Shown: positions 34,309 through 43,465 of the stretch, piece by piece
How positions within the stretch are numbered: the first letter of the stretch is position 1
How the letters are laid out: every line of letters begins with the position of its first letter
Source: Lacisediminihabitans sp040549465
Lineage (GTDB): Bacteria > Actinomycetota > Actinomycetes > Actinomycetales > Microbacteriaceae
Assembly: GCF_040549465.1 (NCBI RefSeq)
Contig: NZ_JBEPTL010000017.1
Location: 21,812 to 85,811 of the forward strand
Direction of reading: 5' to 3'
DNA: 64,000 nt
Notes under the pieces: generated by a model
Told to the model about the DNA's origin: nothing
The model's database searches: none
Seen by the model: the letters and a program-made list of their open reading frames with translations, nothing else
Made by a program: the position numbers and the translations under genes

Positions 34309-34617
34309 ATGGATGCTTCGGAACTCAGCGGCAAACTCGCCGCCATCGCGAGCCCGCAGCGCATGCGGATCATCGCCCTGCTTACAGGCGAGACGCTCCA
34401 CGTGAGCGAACTCGCCAGGCGCATGGAGATGTCGCGCGCCCTGCTCTACATGCATCTCACGAAGCTCGAGGAGGCCGGCTTCGTCGCGGGGCATCTCGAG
34501 CTGTCCGACGACGGCAAGGCCATGAAGTTCTTCGAGGTCCTCCCGTTTACCTTGACCGTCACCGCGAAGACGCTCGTCGGAGCCGTCGCCGCACACACAG
34601 AAAGCGAGAAAGTCTGA
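34309..34617 (+). CDS. ArsR-type winged-helix transcriptional regulator
   Basis: A 102-residue winged-helix protein: LSGKLAAIASPQRMRIIALL, recognition region LHVSELARRMEMSRALLYMH, then LTKLEEAGFVAGHLELSDDG and wing KAMKFFEVLPF. There are no metal-sensing Cys motifs (no CxC), so it is not an arsenic or cadmium sensor of the classical kind. ATG 34309 follows AAGGGA by eight bases; a GTG at 34291 would start inside the operator. The stop overlaps the start of a small membrane-protein gene, so both are cotranscribed and the latter is the likely regulated partner. Confidence 0.85.
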   Translation: MDASELSGKLAAIASPQRMRIIALLTGETLHVSELARRMEMSRALLYMHLTKLEEAGFVAGHLELSDDGKAMKFFEVLPFTLTVTAKTLVGAVAAHTESEKV

Positions 34618-34850
34618 TGGATGCTGGAGCCGTTGCCACGCTGATCCCCGTCGTCGCCATCGCGGGAGGGATCACCTACGCGATCCTCTCCACGTACTGG
34701 AAGTCCAAAGAGAAGGTCGCCGGTTCATCGCCCGACCTGCGGGCGGCACTCGACGCCAACACCGCGGCGAGTCGCGCGATCCTCGAGCGCCTCGACAGCA
34801 TCGAGGCTCGCCTCGGCACAGTCGAGAAGACGCTCACCGACATCCCCTAG
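34617..34850 (+). CDS. Small single-span membrane protein with coiled-coil tail
   Basis: A 77-residue protein: transmembrane helix at about 5-25 (VATLIPVVAIAGGITYAILS), basic WKSKEK, then a helical amphipathic tail AALDANTAASRAILERLDSI to the C terminus. The ATG overlaps the ArsR stop (TGATG). No family is recognised with confidence; pairing of a small winged-helix regulator with a membrane-coiled-coil protein is common in actinobacteria. It may be a membrane-stress component. Confidence 0.75.
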   Translation: MDAGAVATLIPVVAIAGGITYAILSTYWKSKEKVAGSSPDLRAALDANTAASRAILERLDSIEARLGTVEKTLTDIP

Positions 34851-34901
34851 GCAGCCCGCGATCGAGCCGAAGGCATCCGCACCCGTGTTTAGACTGGAAC
34901 C

Positions 34902-36014
34902 ATGAAGGTTTTGGCGGCAATGAGCGGGGGAGTGGACTCCGCGGTGGCTGCGGCACGCGCGGTCGAGGCCGGCCACGACGTCGTCGGTGTGCATCTGGCT
35001 CTGAGCCGTATGCCGGGCACGCTCCGCACCGGAAGCCGCGGATGCTGCACCATCGAAGACTCGATGGACGCCCAGCGAGCGGCCAACATCATCGGCATCC
35101 CCTACTACGTCTGGGACTTCTCGGAGCGCTTCAAACTCGACGTGGTCGACGACTTCATCGCCGAATACGCGGCCGGCCGCACACCCAACCCGTGCATGCG
35201 CTGCAACGAGCGCATCAAGTTCGCGGCGCTGCTCGAGAAGGCTCTCGACCTCGGATTCGATGCAGTCGCAACCGGTCATTACGCCTCGATCCTCACGGAC
35301 GCCGACGGCAATCGCGAGCTGCACCGTGCCGCGGCCTGGGCGAAGGACCAGTCCTACGTGCTCGGCGTGCTCACCACCGAGCAACTCGCCCACAGCATGT
35401 TTCCACTCGGGGCGACCCCGTCGAAGGCCGAGGTGCGTGCCGAGGCTGCCGAGCGTGGTTTCAGTGTGGCGAACAAGCCCGACTCCCACGACATCTGCTT
35501 CATCCCGGATGGTGACACCCGCGGCTGGCTGGCAGAGCGCGTCGGCGCGGAGCAGGGCCGGATACTCGAGCGCGACGGTTCGATCGTCGGCAGCCACGAG
35601 GGAGCGCACGCCTTCACCGTCGGCCAGCGCAAGGGCCTGAATCTCGGCGTGCCGTCGGCGGATGGACGCCCACGTTTCGTCCTCGAGGTCAAGCCCGCTA
35701 CCAACGAGGTCGTCGTCGGTCCGAAGGAGGCGCTCGACATCGCCGAGATCGCCGGATCGAAGTTCAGCTGGGCAGGGCTGCCGCCAGCCGACCCGTCCAC
35801 ACCGTTCGACTGCCACGTGCAGATTCGCGCGCACTCCGATCCGATGGCCGCTGTGGCGGTGCTGCGCGACGGTGAACTGGTGATCACCCCCGACGTGCCG
35901 CTCAACGGTGTCGCTCCCGGCCAGACCGCCGTCGTGTACGTCGGCACCAGGGTGCTCGGCCAGTGCACGATCGACCGCACCGTCAGCGCCGACTCGATGG
36001 TACGCACCGCCTGA
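34902..36014 (+). CDS. mnmA: tRNA-specific 2-thiouridylase MnmA
   Basis: A 370-residue enzyme. N-terminal PP-loop KVLAAMSGGVDSAVAAARAV, then NPCMRCNERIKF with a first Cys, and HDICFIPDGD with the second catalytic Cys, VGQRKGLNLG and a C-terminal beta domain. It activates U34 of Lys, Glu and Gln tRNAs by adenylation and inserts sulfur. The ATG follows TAGACT (34890-34895) by six bases without a Shine-Dalgarno, so the mRNA is leaderless. The cysteine desulfurase upstream is the likely sulfur source. Confidence 0.95.
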   Translation: MKVLAAMSGGVDSAVAAARAVEAGHDVVGVHLALSRMPGTLRTGSRGCCTIEDSMDAQRAANIIGIPYYVWDFSERFKLDVVDDFIAEYAAGRTPNPCMRCNERIKFAALLEKALDLGFDAVATGHYASILTDADGNRELHRAAAWAKDQSYVLGVLTTEQLAHSMFPLGATPSKAEVRAEAAERGFSVANKPDSHDICFIPDGDTRGWLAERVGAEQGRILERDGSIVGSHEGAHAFTVGQRKGLNLGVPSADGRPRFVLEVKPATNEVVVGPKEALDIAEIAGSKFSWAGLPPADPSTPFDCHVQIRAHSDPMAAVAVLRDGELVITPDVPLNGVAPGQTAVVYVGTRVLGQCTIDRTVSADSMVRTA

Positions 36015-36030
36015 TCTATCCGCGCGGCGA

Positions 36031-36074
36031 TTTGTTATCCGCGCGGATGTTGTAACCGGCGCGCGGATAACAAA
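36031..36074. repeat. Dispersed palindromic element, copy 2
   Basis: Perfect 14-base arms, 36031-36044 and 36061-36074, around a 16-base spacer centred on GTTGTAAC. The inner arms GTTATCCGCGC/GCGCGGATAAC equal those of copies 1 and 3. It lies 16 bases after the mnmA stop and before ligA. A left-side outer ATCCGCGCGG is present at 36018-36027 but has no partner on the right. Confidence 0.9.
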
Positions 36075-36140
36075 CTTCAGCGCAATAGTCGGTGGCCGAT
36101 GCCATTCCGCACCGTCAGGGGTACTGCCTAAGCTGAACTC

Positions 36141-38414
36141 GTGGCGAAGCGCAATGAGACGACCAACGAGCGTGCGACCGAAGAACTGACCCTCGAGCAG
36201 GCCGGCAGCGAAGCCGGGTCTCTCACGACGCGCATCCTCGAGTTGCGCGACGCGTACTACGAGCGGGATGAGACGCTCGTCAGCGACTCCGAGTACGACC
36301 TGATGATCCGCAGGCTCGAAGAACTCGAGCGGTTGTTCCCCGAACTGCAAAGCCAGGACTCGCCGACGCAGACGGTCGGGGGCCGCGCCGAGACCACCCT
36401 GTTCAGCCCTGTACGCCACGTCGAGCGGATGCTGAGCCTCGACAACGTCTTCTCCATCGACGAGTTCGAAGAGTGGGCGGCCAAGGCGGAACGCAACTCC
36501 GCCCGCCGAATCGACTACCTCTGCGAACTGAAGATCGACGGCCTCGCCATCAACCTGCGCTACGAGAACGGCGTTCTCACCACGGCCGCAACCCGCGGCG
36601 ACGGCGTCGTTGGGGAGGACGTGACGGAGAACATCGCCTACGTGCCGAGCATCCCGTCGCGGCTGGTCGGCACGGGTCATCCTGCAATCATCGAAGTGCG
36701 TGGTGAGGTGTTCTTCGAGACGGCGATCTTCGACCAGCTCAACGCCGACCAGGTGGCGGCGGGCGAGAGGGTTTTCGCCAACGCGCGGAACGCGGCATCC
36801 GGCAGCCTGCGGCAGGTGAAGGAGAACAAGAATGAGGACGCGCTCGCGCGCATGTACAAACGGCTCGGTCGGCTGAGCATGCTGGTACACGGCATCGGGG
36901 CCTGGGCCAACCCTCCGGTCTCGTCGCAGTCCGAGATCTACGCGCTGCTCAAGTCGTGGGGGCTTCCGACCAGCACTCACTACGAGGTGAAGAAGTCGGC
37001 GAAGGATGCAGCGAAATTCATCGAGTATTTCGGTGAGCACCGTGGCAGTGTCGAGCACGAGATCGACGGCATCGTCGTGAAAGTGGACGAACTCGCCCTG
37101 CACGAGGAACTCGGTGCCACCAGCCGGGCGCCGCGCTGGGCGATCGCCTACAAATATCCGCCGGAACAGGTCAATACGAAGCTGCTCGACATCGTCGTGA
37201 GCGTCGGTCGCACCGGCCGTGTCACCCCGTTCGCTGTGATGGAGAAGGTGCGGGTCGCCGGCAGCGAAGTGCGACAGGCGACACTGCACAACCAGGATGT
37301 GGTGAAGGCCAAGGGCGTGCTCATCGGAGACACCGTGGTATTGCGCAAGGCCGGTGACGTGATTCCCGAGGTACTCGGGCCGGTCGTCGAACTGCGCGAC
37401 GGCACCGAGCGCGAATTCGTGATGCCGACGCACTGCCCGGAGTGCGGCACCCTGCTGGCGCCGGCCAAGGAGGGCGACGTCGACCTGCGCTGCCCGAATG
37501 CGCAGAGCTGCCCGGCGCAGGTACGCGGTCGAGTGGAACACGTTGGTTCTCGCGGAGCGCTCGACATCGAGGGACTCGGCGAGGTGGGGGCTGCGGCGCT
37601 CACCCAACCGGACTTCCCCGAGACACCGCCGCTCGTCACCGAGGCCGGCCTGTTCTCACTCGTGATGGCCGACATCTTTCCGATTCGCGTGACCGTGCGA
37701 GACAACGAGACCGGCCTGGCCAAACTCGATGACGACGGCACGGAGCGCACGGAGACGCCGTTCCGCCGCAAACGCCAGCCGAAGAAAGACGGCGTGTTCG
37801 ACGGCACGGGTGACGGCGATGACGGGTTCGTGCCGTCGACCGCCGCGATGAAACTCCTCGACGAGATCGAGAAAGCCAAGACCAAGGAACTGTGGCGCAT
37901 TCTCGTGTCGCTCAGCATTCGCCACGTCGGTCCCGTCGCGGCCCGCGCCCTTGCCGGCTACTTCGGATCGCTGCCCGCCATTCGCGAAGCGTCGCGCGAC
38001 GAGCTCGCCGCGGTTGACGGTGTCGGTGGCATCATCGCTGACGCCCTGATCGCCTGGTTCGCCGTCGACTGGCATGTCGAGATCATCGAAAGCTGGACGG
38101 ATTCCGGCGTGCAGTTCACGACGCCTGGTCACCCTGGCCCCGGTGCGGCCGTCGCTGCCGGCGGCCCGCTCGGAGGCATCACCGTCGTCGCGACCGGCAG
38201 CCTCGAGGGCTTCACGCGCGAGGGCGCGCTCGAGGCGATCATCGCCGCCGGGGGCAAAGCGGCGTCGAGCGTATCGAAGAAGACCGACTTCGTAGCGGCC
38301 GGCCCCGGAGCCGGCTCGAAGCTCACTAAAGCGGAAGAACTCGGCCTGCGAATCCTCGACGCAGCCGAGTTCGCACGGCTTCTCGAGCTCGGACCGTCAG
38401 GATTGGACTCCTGA
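36141..38414 (+). CDS. ligA: NAD-dependent DNA ligase LigA
   Basis: A 757-residue ligase. Domain Ia with YYERDETLVSDSEYDLMIRR, adenylation Lys about 131 in CELKIDGLAIN, OB fold, zinc-finger Cys in CPECGTLL and CPNAQSCPAQV, HhH repeats, and a C-terminal BRCT domain (GGITVVATGSLEGFTREGAL). About 50 residues (near 512-565, VTVRDNETGLAKLDDDG with basic KRQPKK) are inserted where E. coli LigA goes straight into the helix-hairpin-helix domain; other Microbacteriaceae are expected to share this. GTG start six bases after TAAGCT (36129-36134): leaderless. It seals nicks in replication and repair. Confidence 0.95.
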   Translation: MAKRNETTNERATEELTLEQAGSEAGSLTTRILELRDAYYERDETLVSDSEYDLMIRRLEELERLFPELQSQDSPTQTVGGRAETTLFSPVRHVERMLSLDNVFSIDEFEEWAAKAERNSARRIDYLCELKIDGLAINLRYENGVLTTAATRGDGVVGEDVTENIAYVPSIPSRLVGTGHPAIIEVRGEVFFETAIFDQLNADQVAAGERVFANARNAASGSLRQVKENKNEDALARMYKRLGRLSMLVHGIGAWANPPVSSQSEIYALLKSWGLPTSTHYEVKKSAKDAAKFIEYFGEHRGSVEHEIDGIVVKVDELALHEELGATSRAPRWAIAYKYPPEQVNTKLLDIVVSVGRTGRVTPFAVMEKVRVAGSEVRQATLHNQDVVKAKGVLIGDTVVLRKAGDVIPEVLGPVVELRDGTEREFVMPTHCPECGTLLAPAKEGDVDLRCPNAQSCPAQVRGRVEHVGSRGALDIEGLGEVGAAALTQPDFPETPPLVTEAGLFSLVMADIFPIRVTVRDNETGLAKLDDDGTERTETPFRRKRQPKKDGVFDGTGDGDDGFVPSTAAMKLLDEIEKAKTKELWRILVSLSIRHVGPVAARALAGYFGSLPAIREASRDELAAVDGVGGIIADALIAWFAVDWHVEIIESWTDSGVQFTTPGHPGPGAAVAAGGPLGGITVVATGSLEGFTREGALEAIIAAGGKAASSVSKKTDFVAAGPGAGSKLTKAEELGLRILDAAEFARLLELGPSGLDS

Positions 38415-38470
38415 TCAGTTAGAATTGACTAACCTTCAACCCTAGGTTAAGGGCTGAGGCGCCCCTACTA

Positions 38471-39946
38471 TTGGGGGTACTTAGTTGTTTCGTTGCATCC
38501 GGCGTTCCCCCGGCGCCATTGCAAACGATTGGAAATACCCTTTTGCTGTTCGAAATCGCAGCGTTCCTCTCAACCTCTGGCGCCTTCGGCGGCGTGGCAG
38601 AGGCCTTCGGTGTTCACGAAATCAACCAGCAGATCTCGTCCGAAGTGGTCATGGCCGACCCATCCATCCAGGATCCTGCCAATCTGCTCGGGCCGATACT
38701 CGCACCGAATCGACAAGCAGGGGCAGCGCGCACCCTCTCCTCTCCCGTCGATCCGTCGCTTCTCCCGAAGCTCAGCGGCAGCGCGTTGCTCAACCAGTTG
38801 GCGCTGCAGCCGAAGGACGATATCGCCACATTCGTGAAGAACAGTCCGGAGGCTGTCGGTGCGATGATGGTCAGCCCTCCCAAGGCGACACTCGTGACGT
38901 CGTGGTGGTCCGGGCTCTCCTCAGCACGCCAGAAGACGCTCCTGAATGCGGCACCCGAATACGTGGGAAACCTCGATGGGGTGCCGTTCGAGGTTCGCGA
39001 CAAGGCCAACCGGCTCTATCTCAGGCAGTCGATCGCCACTCTGCAGGCATCGATCGATTCGGGGGTGGGCCGCGCCCAGATCGTCGGGAAGAAGCATCAT
39101 CTCGACATTCTCACGCAGATCGAACGCACGTTGAAGACCACGGCGAAAGAGCCGAAGCGTCAGCTGGTGACCTTCGACCCGGCGCATGAAGGTCGCGCAG
39201 CCGTCGCCGTCGGCGACCTCGCCACCGCGGATTACGTGAGCTATCTGGTGCCCGGCATGTTCTTCACCGTGCAGGGCCAGATGTACGACTGGACGGTCAT
39301 CGCCCAGGACCTGCAACAGGAGCAGGCCGGCTGGATCGACCGCCTGGCAAAGACCGACCCGACGATGACGGGCAAGACTGCGGCCACGGTGTCCTGGATC
39401 GGATACAGCACCCCGGACGCACTGGACATCGCGTCGCTGAAGAAGGCCGACCAGGGCGCCAACTATCTCGGTAACGCGATCCAGGGCATCCAGGCGAGCC
39501 GCACCGGTGCCGAGCCCTATGTGACCCTGGTGACCCACTCCTACGGTTCCACCGCCGCCATGATCGAGCTCTCCGGCAAGTCGATCTCGGTCGATGCCCT
39601 CGCGATGGTTGGCTCCCCGGGCGGCGCGACCCAGTTGGCGTCGAAGCTCTCGGTGCGCGGCGACAACGTCTACGTCGGCGAGGCCGCCTGGGATCCGGTG
39701 GTCAACACCGCGTTCTACGGCAGCGACCCCGGCGCCGCGTCGTTCGGCGCGCGGAAGATGGATGTCTCGGGCGGAACCGATGTGGTCACGCACAAGAAAC
39801 TCGCGGCTGCCGTGGGGCACCTCGGCTATTTCGATTCCGGAACCGAAGCGATGCGGAACCTCGCGCTCATCGGGATCGACCAGGGTGCACTGGTGACCGA
39901 CGGAACCCTCGCCGATGCGACGCGTACGGTGGCCGGCGGCAAATAG
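38471..39946 (+). CDS. DUF1023-type alpha/beta hydrolase, probably exported
   Basis: A protein of up to 491 residues. The C-terminal half carries the hydrolase core, with the nucleophile in VTLVTHSYGST (x-H-S-Y-G), MVGSPGGA, and a late His in VGHLGYF. The block NLDGVPFEVRDKANRLYL precedes it, typical of DUF1023 (PF06259) proteins. The true start is unclear: only TTG codons (38471, 38519) or GTG 38594 are available in frame, and the hydrophobic stretch NTLLLFEIAAFLSTSGAFGG near 38530-38590 could be a signal segment. The first 120 bases are AT-richer than the rest. Substrate unknown; esterase or peptidase activity possible. Confidence 0.78.
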   Translation: MGVLSCFVASGVPPAPLQTIGNTLLLFEIAAFLSTSGAFGGVAEAFGVHEINQQISSEVVMADPSIQDPANLLGPILAPNRQAGAARTLSSPVDPSLLPKLSGSALLNQLALQPKDDIATFVKNSPEAVGAMMVSPPKATLVTSWWSGLSSARQKTLLNAAPEYVGNLDGVPFEVRDKANRLYLRQSIATLQASIDSGVGRAQIVGKKHHLDILTQIERTLKTTAKEPKRQLVTFDPAHEGRAAVAVGDLATADYVSYLVPGMFFTVQGQMYDWTVIAQDLQQEQAGWIDRLAKTDPTMTGKTAATVSWIGYSTPDALDIASLKKADQGANYLGNAIQGIQASRTGAEPYVTLVTHSYGSTAAMIELSGKSISVDALAMVGSPGGATQLASKLSVRGDNVYVGEAAWDPVVNTAFYGSDPGAASFGARKMDVSGGTDVVTHKKLAAAVGHLGYFDSGTEAMRNLALIGIDQGALVTDGTLADATRTVAGGK

Positions 39947-40044
39947 GAGGGTTGATCCTGCTGCATCACCCCGGTCGTGACCCCTTCAGAGCTGGCGAAT
40001 ACAATTGACCCATTCCCCTCAGTGAAACAAACGCACGGAGCCGC

Positions 40045-40383
40045 ATGTCTGAAAACACCGAGCCTGTCGACGCGACAGGCTCCGATCACGCCATCACGAC
40101 CGAGCAGGTGTCGCACCTCGCCAATCTGGCGCGCATCGCACTCACGGCGGAGGAGATTGACAAGCTCACCGGCGAACTCGGTGTGATCCTCGACTCGATC
40201 GCCAAGGTTTCGGAAGTGGCCACCGCGGATGTGCCGGCCACCAGTCATCCCATCCCGCTGAGCAATGTCTTCCGCCCGGATGTGATCGGGGAGACGCTCT
40301 CCGCTGAGGAAGCCTTGAGCGGAGCGCCAGAGCACGACGGAAGCCGCTTCAAGGTCTCCGCGATCCTGGGGGAGGAGCAGTAA
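40045..40383 (+). CDS. gatC: Asp/Glu-tRNA amidotransferase subunit C
   Basis: A 112-residue GatC: ITTEQVSHLANLARIALTAEEIDKLTGEL, then MAEVATADVPATSHP-like VATADVPATSHPIPLSNVFR and the C-terminal LSGAPEHDGSRFKVSAILGE. GatC belts GatA and GatB together. The stop TAA shares its last A with the gatA ATG. TACAAT near 40001 is a plausible -10 with a 40-base leader and GGAG before the ATG. First gene of gatCAB. Confidence 0.95.
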   Translation: MSENTEPVDATGSDHAITTEQVSHLANLARIALTAEEIDKLTGELGVILDSIAKVSEVATADVPATSHPIPLSNVFRPDVIGETLSAEEALSGAPEHDGSRFKVSAILGEEQ

Positions 40384-41954
40384 TGGCGCCGCACGATTCC
40401 GTCACCACCGCCGGTACCGCCGACCTCACCCGTCTTTCGGCCGCATCGCTCAGCGAGTTGCTCCAGGCCCGTGAGGTCTCCAGCGTGGAGGTCACCAGGG
40501 CACACCTCGACCGCATCGCCGCCGTCGACGGTGATGTGCACGCCTTCCTGCACATCTCCAAGGACGCCATCGACGCCGCGGAGGGCATCGACGTGCTGCG
40601 CCGCAGCGGCGACCAGCTCGGTCCACTCGCCGGAGTGCCGATCGCCATCAAGGATGTGCTCTGCACGCTCGACATGCCGTCGACCGCCGGCTCGAAGATC
40701 CTTGACGGCTGGGTACCTCCTTACGATGCCACCGTGGTGCGCAAGCTGCGTGAGGCTTACCTCGTGCCGCTCGGCAAGACCAACATGGACGAGTTCGCCA
40801 TGGGATCGTCCACGGAACATTCCGCTTTCGGACCCACCCACAACCCGTGGGATCTCGATCGCATTCCCGGCGGTTCCGGCGGCGGCTCGGCCGCTGCGGT
40901 CGCCGCATTCGAAGCACCGCTCGCCCTTGGCTCAGATACCGGTGGATCGATCCGCCAGCCCGCCGCCGTCACCGGCAGCGTCGGAGTGAAGCCCACCTAC
41001 GGTGGCGTGTCACGCTACGGCGCGATCGCCCTCGCCAGCTCGCTGGACCAGGTGGGTCCGGTGACCCGCACCGTGCTGGATGCAGCGCTCCTGCACGACG
41101 TGATCGGCGGACACGATCCACGCGATTCCACCTCCCTGAAAGACGAATGGCCGAGCTTCGCCGCAGCGGCCAGGACCGGTGCACAACGACGAAATCTCAA
41201 CGGCGTGCGCGTCGGCGTGGTCAAGGAACTCGACGCCCCAGGTTTCCAGCCCGGCGTGAGCGAGCGCTTCCACGAGACCCTCGCACTGCTCGCCTCCAAC
41301 GGAGCAGAGATCGTCGAGGTCAGCGCCCCGAACTTCGAGTACGCCGTCGCCGCGTACTACCTGATTCTTCCCGCTGAGGCCTCGAGTAACCTCGCGAAAT
41401 TCGATTCCGTGCGGTTCGGCCTGCGGGTCAACCCTGTGGGGGGAGGGACGGTGGAGGATGTCATGGCTGCCACCCGCGAGGCCGGTTTCGGCGCGGAGGT
41501 CAAGCGCCGCATCATCCTCGGCACCTATGCGCTCAGCGCCGGCTACTACGACGCCTACTACGGCAGCGCTCAGAAGGTGCGCACCCTGATCCAGCGCGAC
41601 TTCACCGGCGCCTTCGAGCAGGCAGACATCCTGATCAGCCCGTCGGCGCCGACAACGGCGTTCAGGATCGGCGAGAAGATCGACGACCCACTGGCCATGT
41701 ATCTCAACGACGTGACCACCATTCCGGCAAACCTCGCGGGCATCCCCGGTATGAGCCTGCCGATGGGACTGGCTCCGGAGGACGGACTGCCGACCGGCCT
41801 GCAGCTGATGGCCCCGGCCAGGGCAGATGCCAGGCTCTATGAGCACGGAGCGGCTATCGAGGCCCTCCTCGAAGACTCGTGGGGGCGCACCCTGATCAGT
41901 CAGGCGCCCGAACTGAAGATCGCGCCGTCGGCGTCAGGAAGCGGAGTCAACTAA
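40383..41954 (+). CDS. gatA: Asp/Glu-tRNA amidotransferase subunit A
   Basis: A 523-residue amidase-signature enzyme: catalytic Lys in PIAIKDVL, cis-Ser and nucleophile Ser in PGGSGGGSAAAVAA and GSDTGGSIRQPA, and GVKPTYGGVSRYG. It releases ammonia from glutamine for transamidation of Glu-tRNA(Gln) and Asp-tRNA(Asn). Overlaps gatC by one base and gatB by one base (TAATG), a tight operon. Confidence 0.96.
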   Translation: MAPHDSVTTAGTADLTRLSAASLSELLQAREVSSVEVTRAHLDRIAAVDGDVHAFLHISKDAIDAAEGIDVLRRSGDQLGPLAGVPIAIKDVLCTLDMPSTAGSKILDGWVPPYDATVVRKLREAYLVPLGKTNMDEFAMGSSTEHSAFGPTHNPWDLDRIPGGSGGGSAAAVAAFEAPLALGSDTGGSIRQPAAVTGSVGVKPTYGGVSRYGAIALASSLDQVGPVTRTVLDAALLHDVIGGHDPRDSTSLKDEWPSFAAAARTGAQRRNLNGVRVGVVKELDAPGFQPGVSERFHETLALLASNGAEIVEVSAPNFEYAVAAYYLILPAEASSNLAKFDSVRFGLRVNPVGGGTVEDVMAATREAGFGAEVKRRIILGTYALSAGYYDAYYGSAQKVRTLIQRDFTGAFEQADILISPSAPTTAFRIGEKIDDPLAMYLNDVTTIPANLAGIPGMSLPMGLAPEDGLPTGLQLMAPARADARLYEHGAAIEALLEDSWGRTLISQAPELKIAPSASGSGVN

Positions 41955-43456
41955 TGGCACAACCAGCGGAACTCATGGACTTCGACAGGGCGCTCGAGCT
42001 GTTCGAGCCGGTGCTCGGTTTCGAGGTGCACGTGGAACTCAACACGAAGACCAAGATGTTCTCGGATGCCCCGAACTTCTTCGGCGGCGAGCCGAACACC
42101 AACGTGACGCCGGTCGATCTCGGCCTGCCGGGCTCGCTGCCGGTGGTCAACGAGCAGGCGGTCAAGCACTCGATCAGCCTCGGGTTGGCGCTCGGCTGCA
42201 GCATCCGTCCGTCCAGCCGGTTTGCCCGCAAGAACTACTTCTATCCCGACCTCGCCAAGAACTACCAGATCTCGCAGTTCGACGAGCCGATCGCCTTCGA
42301 TGGCAATGTCGAGGTCGAGCTGCCCGACGGCCGACTGTTCCAGGTGTCGATCGAGCGCGCCCATATGGAGGAAGACGCCGGCAAGCTGACGCATGTGGGC
42401 GGCGCGACCGGACGTATTCAGGGCGCGGAATATTCGCTCGTCGACTACAACCGCGCCGGTGTTCCGCTGGTCGAGATCGTCACCAATATCATCTACGGCG
42501 CCGAGAAGGATGCCCCAGAGCTGGCCAAGGCGTACGTTTCGACCATCCGCGACATCGTGCGGGCGCTCGGCATCAGCGACGCGAAGATGGAGCGCGGAAA
42601 CATCCGCTGTGACGCGAACATCTCACTCAGCCCCCGTGGATCGGGCAAGCTCGGAACGCGTACGGAGACCAAGAACGTCAACTCCCTGCGCAGCGTGGAG
42701 CGGGCGATCCGCTACGAGATCCAGCGCCAGGCGGCCATCCTGAGCAAGGGCGGCACGATCACCCAGGAGACCCGCCACTGGCACGAGGACACCGGCGTGA
42801 CATCCGCCGGTCGTCCGAAGAGCGATGCCGACGACTACCGCTACTTTCCGGAGCCCGATCTGCTGCCTGTCGAACCCAGCCTCGAACTCATCGAGGAACT
42901 GCGTGCAGCGCTGCCCGAGGCGCCCGCGATCCGCCGCCGCCGTCTCACAGACGCCTGGGGTTTCACCGACCTCGAATTCCAGGATGTCGTCAACTCCGGC
43001 CTGCTCGTCGAGATCGAGGAGACCACGGCTGCGGGTGCCGCGCCGGCGCAGGCACGTAAGTGGTGGACAGGCGAGATCGCCCGCCTCGCCAACGCAGCTG
43101 ACGTGGAGGCGAGCTCCCTGGTGAGCGCGGTTCAGGTGAGCGAGCTCATCGCCCTCATCGAGAGCGGTGAGCTGACTGACCGTCTCGCCCGGCAGGTGCT
43201 GGAAGGTGTCGTCGCCGGCGAAGGTTCGCCTGCCGAGGTCGTCGAGAGTCGTGGCCTCAAGGTGGTCTCGGACGATGGTGCACTGGTCGCCGCGATCGAC
43301 GAAGCGCTTGCCGCTCAGCCTGACGTGCTCGAGAAGATCCGTGAGGGCAAGGTGCAGGCGGCCGGTGCCGTGATCGGAGCGGTCATGAAGGCGATGAAGG
43401 GCCAGGCTGATGCGGCTCGCGTGCGCGAACTGGTGTTAGAGCGCGCACAGCAGTAG
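41954..43456 (+). CDS. gatB: Asp/Glu-tRNA amidotransferase subunit B
   Basis: A 500-residue GatB beginning at ATG 41954, overlapping the gatA TAA. Core: VLGFEVHVELNTKTKMFSDAP, ARKNYFYPDLAKNYQISQFD, HMEEDAGKL, DYNRAGVPLVEIVT, and the C-terminal YqeY-like helical domain with AGAVIGAVMKAMKGQADAA. It phosphorylates the mischarged tRNA and performs amide transfer. A longer reading frame upstream (from 41879) is only the overlap with gatA. Presence of GatCAB implies that GlnRS and/or AsnRS is absent or supplemented, as usual in actinobacteria. Confidence 0.96.
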   Translation: MAQPAELMDFDRALELFEPVLGFEVHVELNTKTKMFSDAPNFFGGEPNTNVTPVDLGLPGSLPVVNEQAVKHSISLGLALGCSIRPSSRFARKNYFYPDLAKNYQISQFDEPIAFDGNVEVELPDGRLFQVSIERAHMEEDAGKLTHVGGATGRIQGAEYSLVDYNRAGVPLVEIVTNIIYGAEKDAPELAKAYVSTIRDIVRALGISDAKMERGNIRCDANISLSPRGSGKLGTRTETKNVNSLRSVERAIRYEIQRQAAILSKGGTITQETRHWHEDTGVTSAGRPKSDADDYRYFPEPDLLPVEPSLELIEELRAALPEAPAIRRRRLTDAWGFTDLEFQDVVNSGLLVEIEETTAAGAAPAQARKWWTGEIARLANAADVEASSLVSAVQVSELIALIESGELTDRLARQVLEGVVAGEGSPAEVVESRGLKVVSDDGALVAAIDEALAAQPDVLEKIREGKVQAAGAVIGAVMKAMKGQADAARVRELVLERAQQ

Positions 43457-43465
43457 TCGCGGTGC

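Noticed and set aside
34725..37607. 960-residue open frame on the minus strand
   Set aside because: It is antisense to mnmA and ligA, both certain genes; its product is low-complexity and matches no family. Long antisense frames are common in GC-rich DNA.
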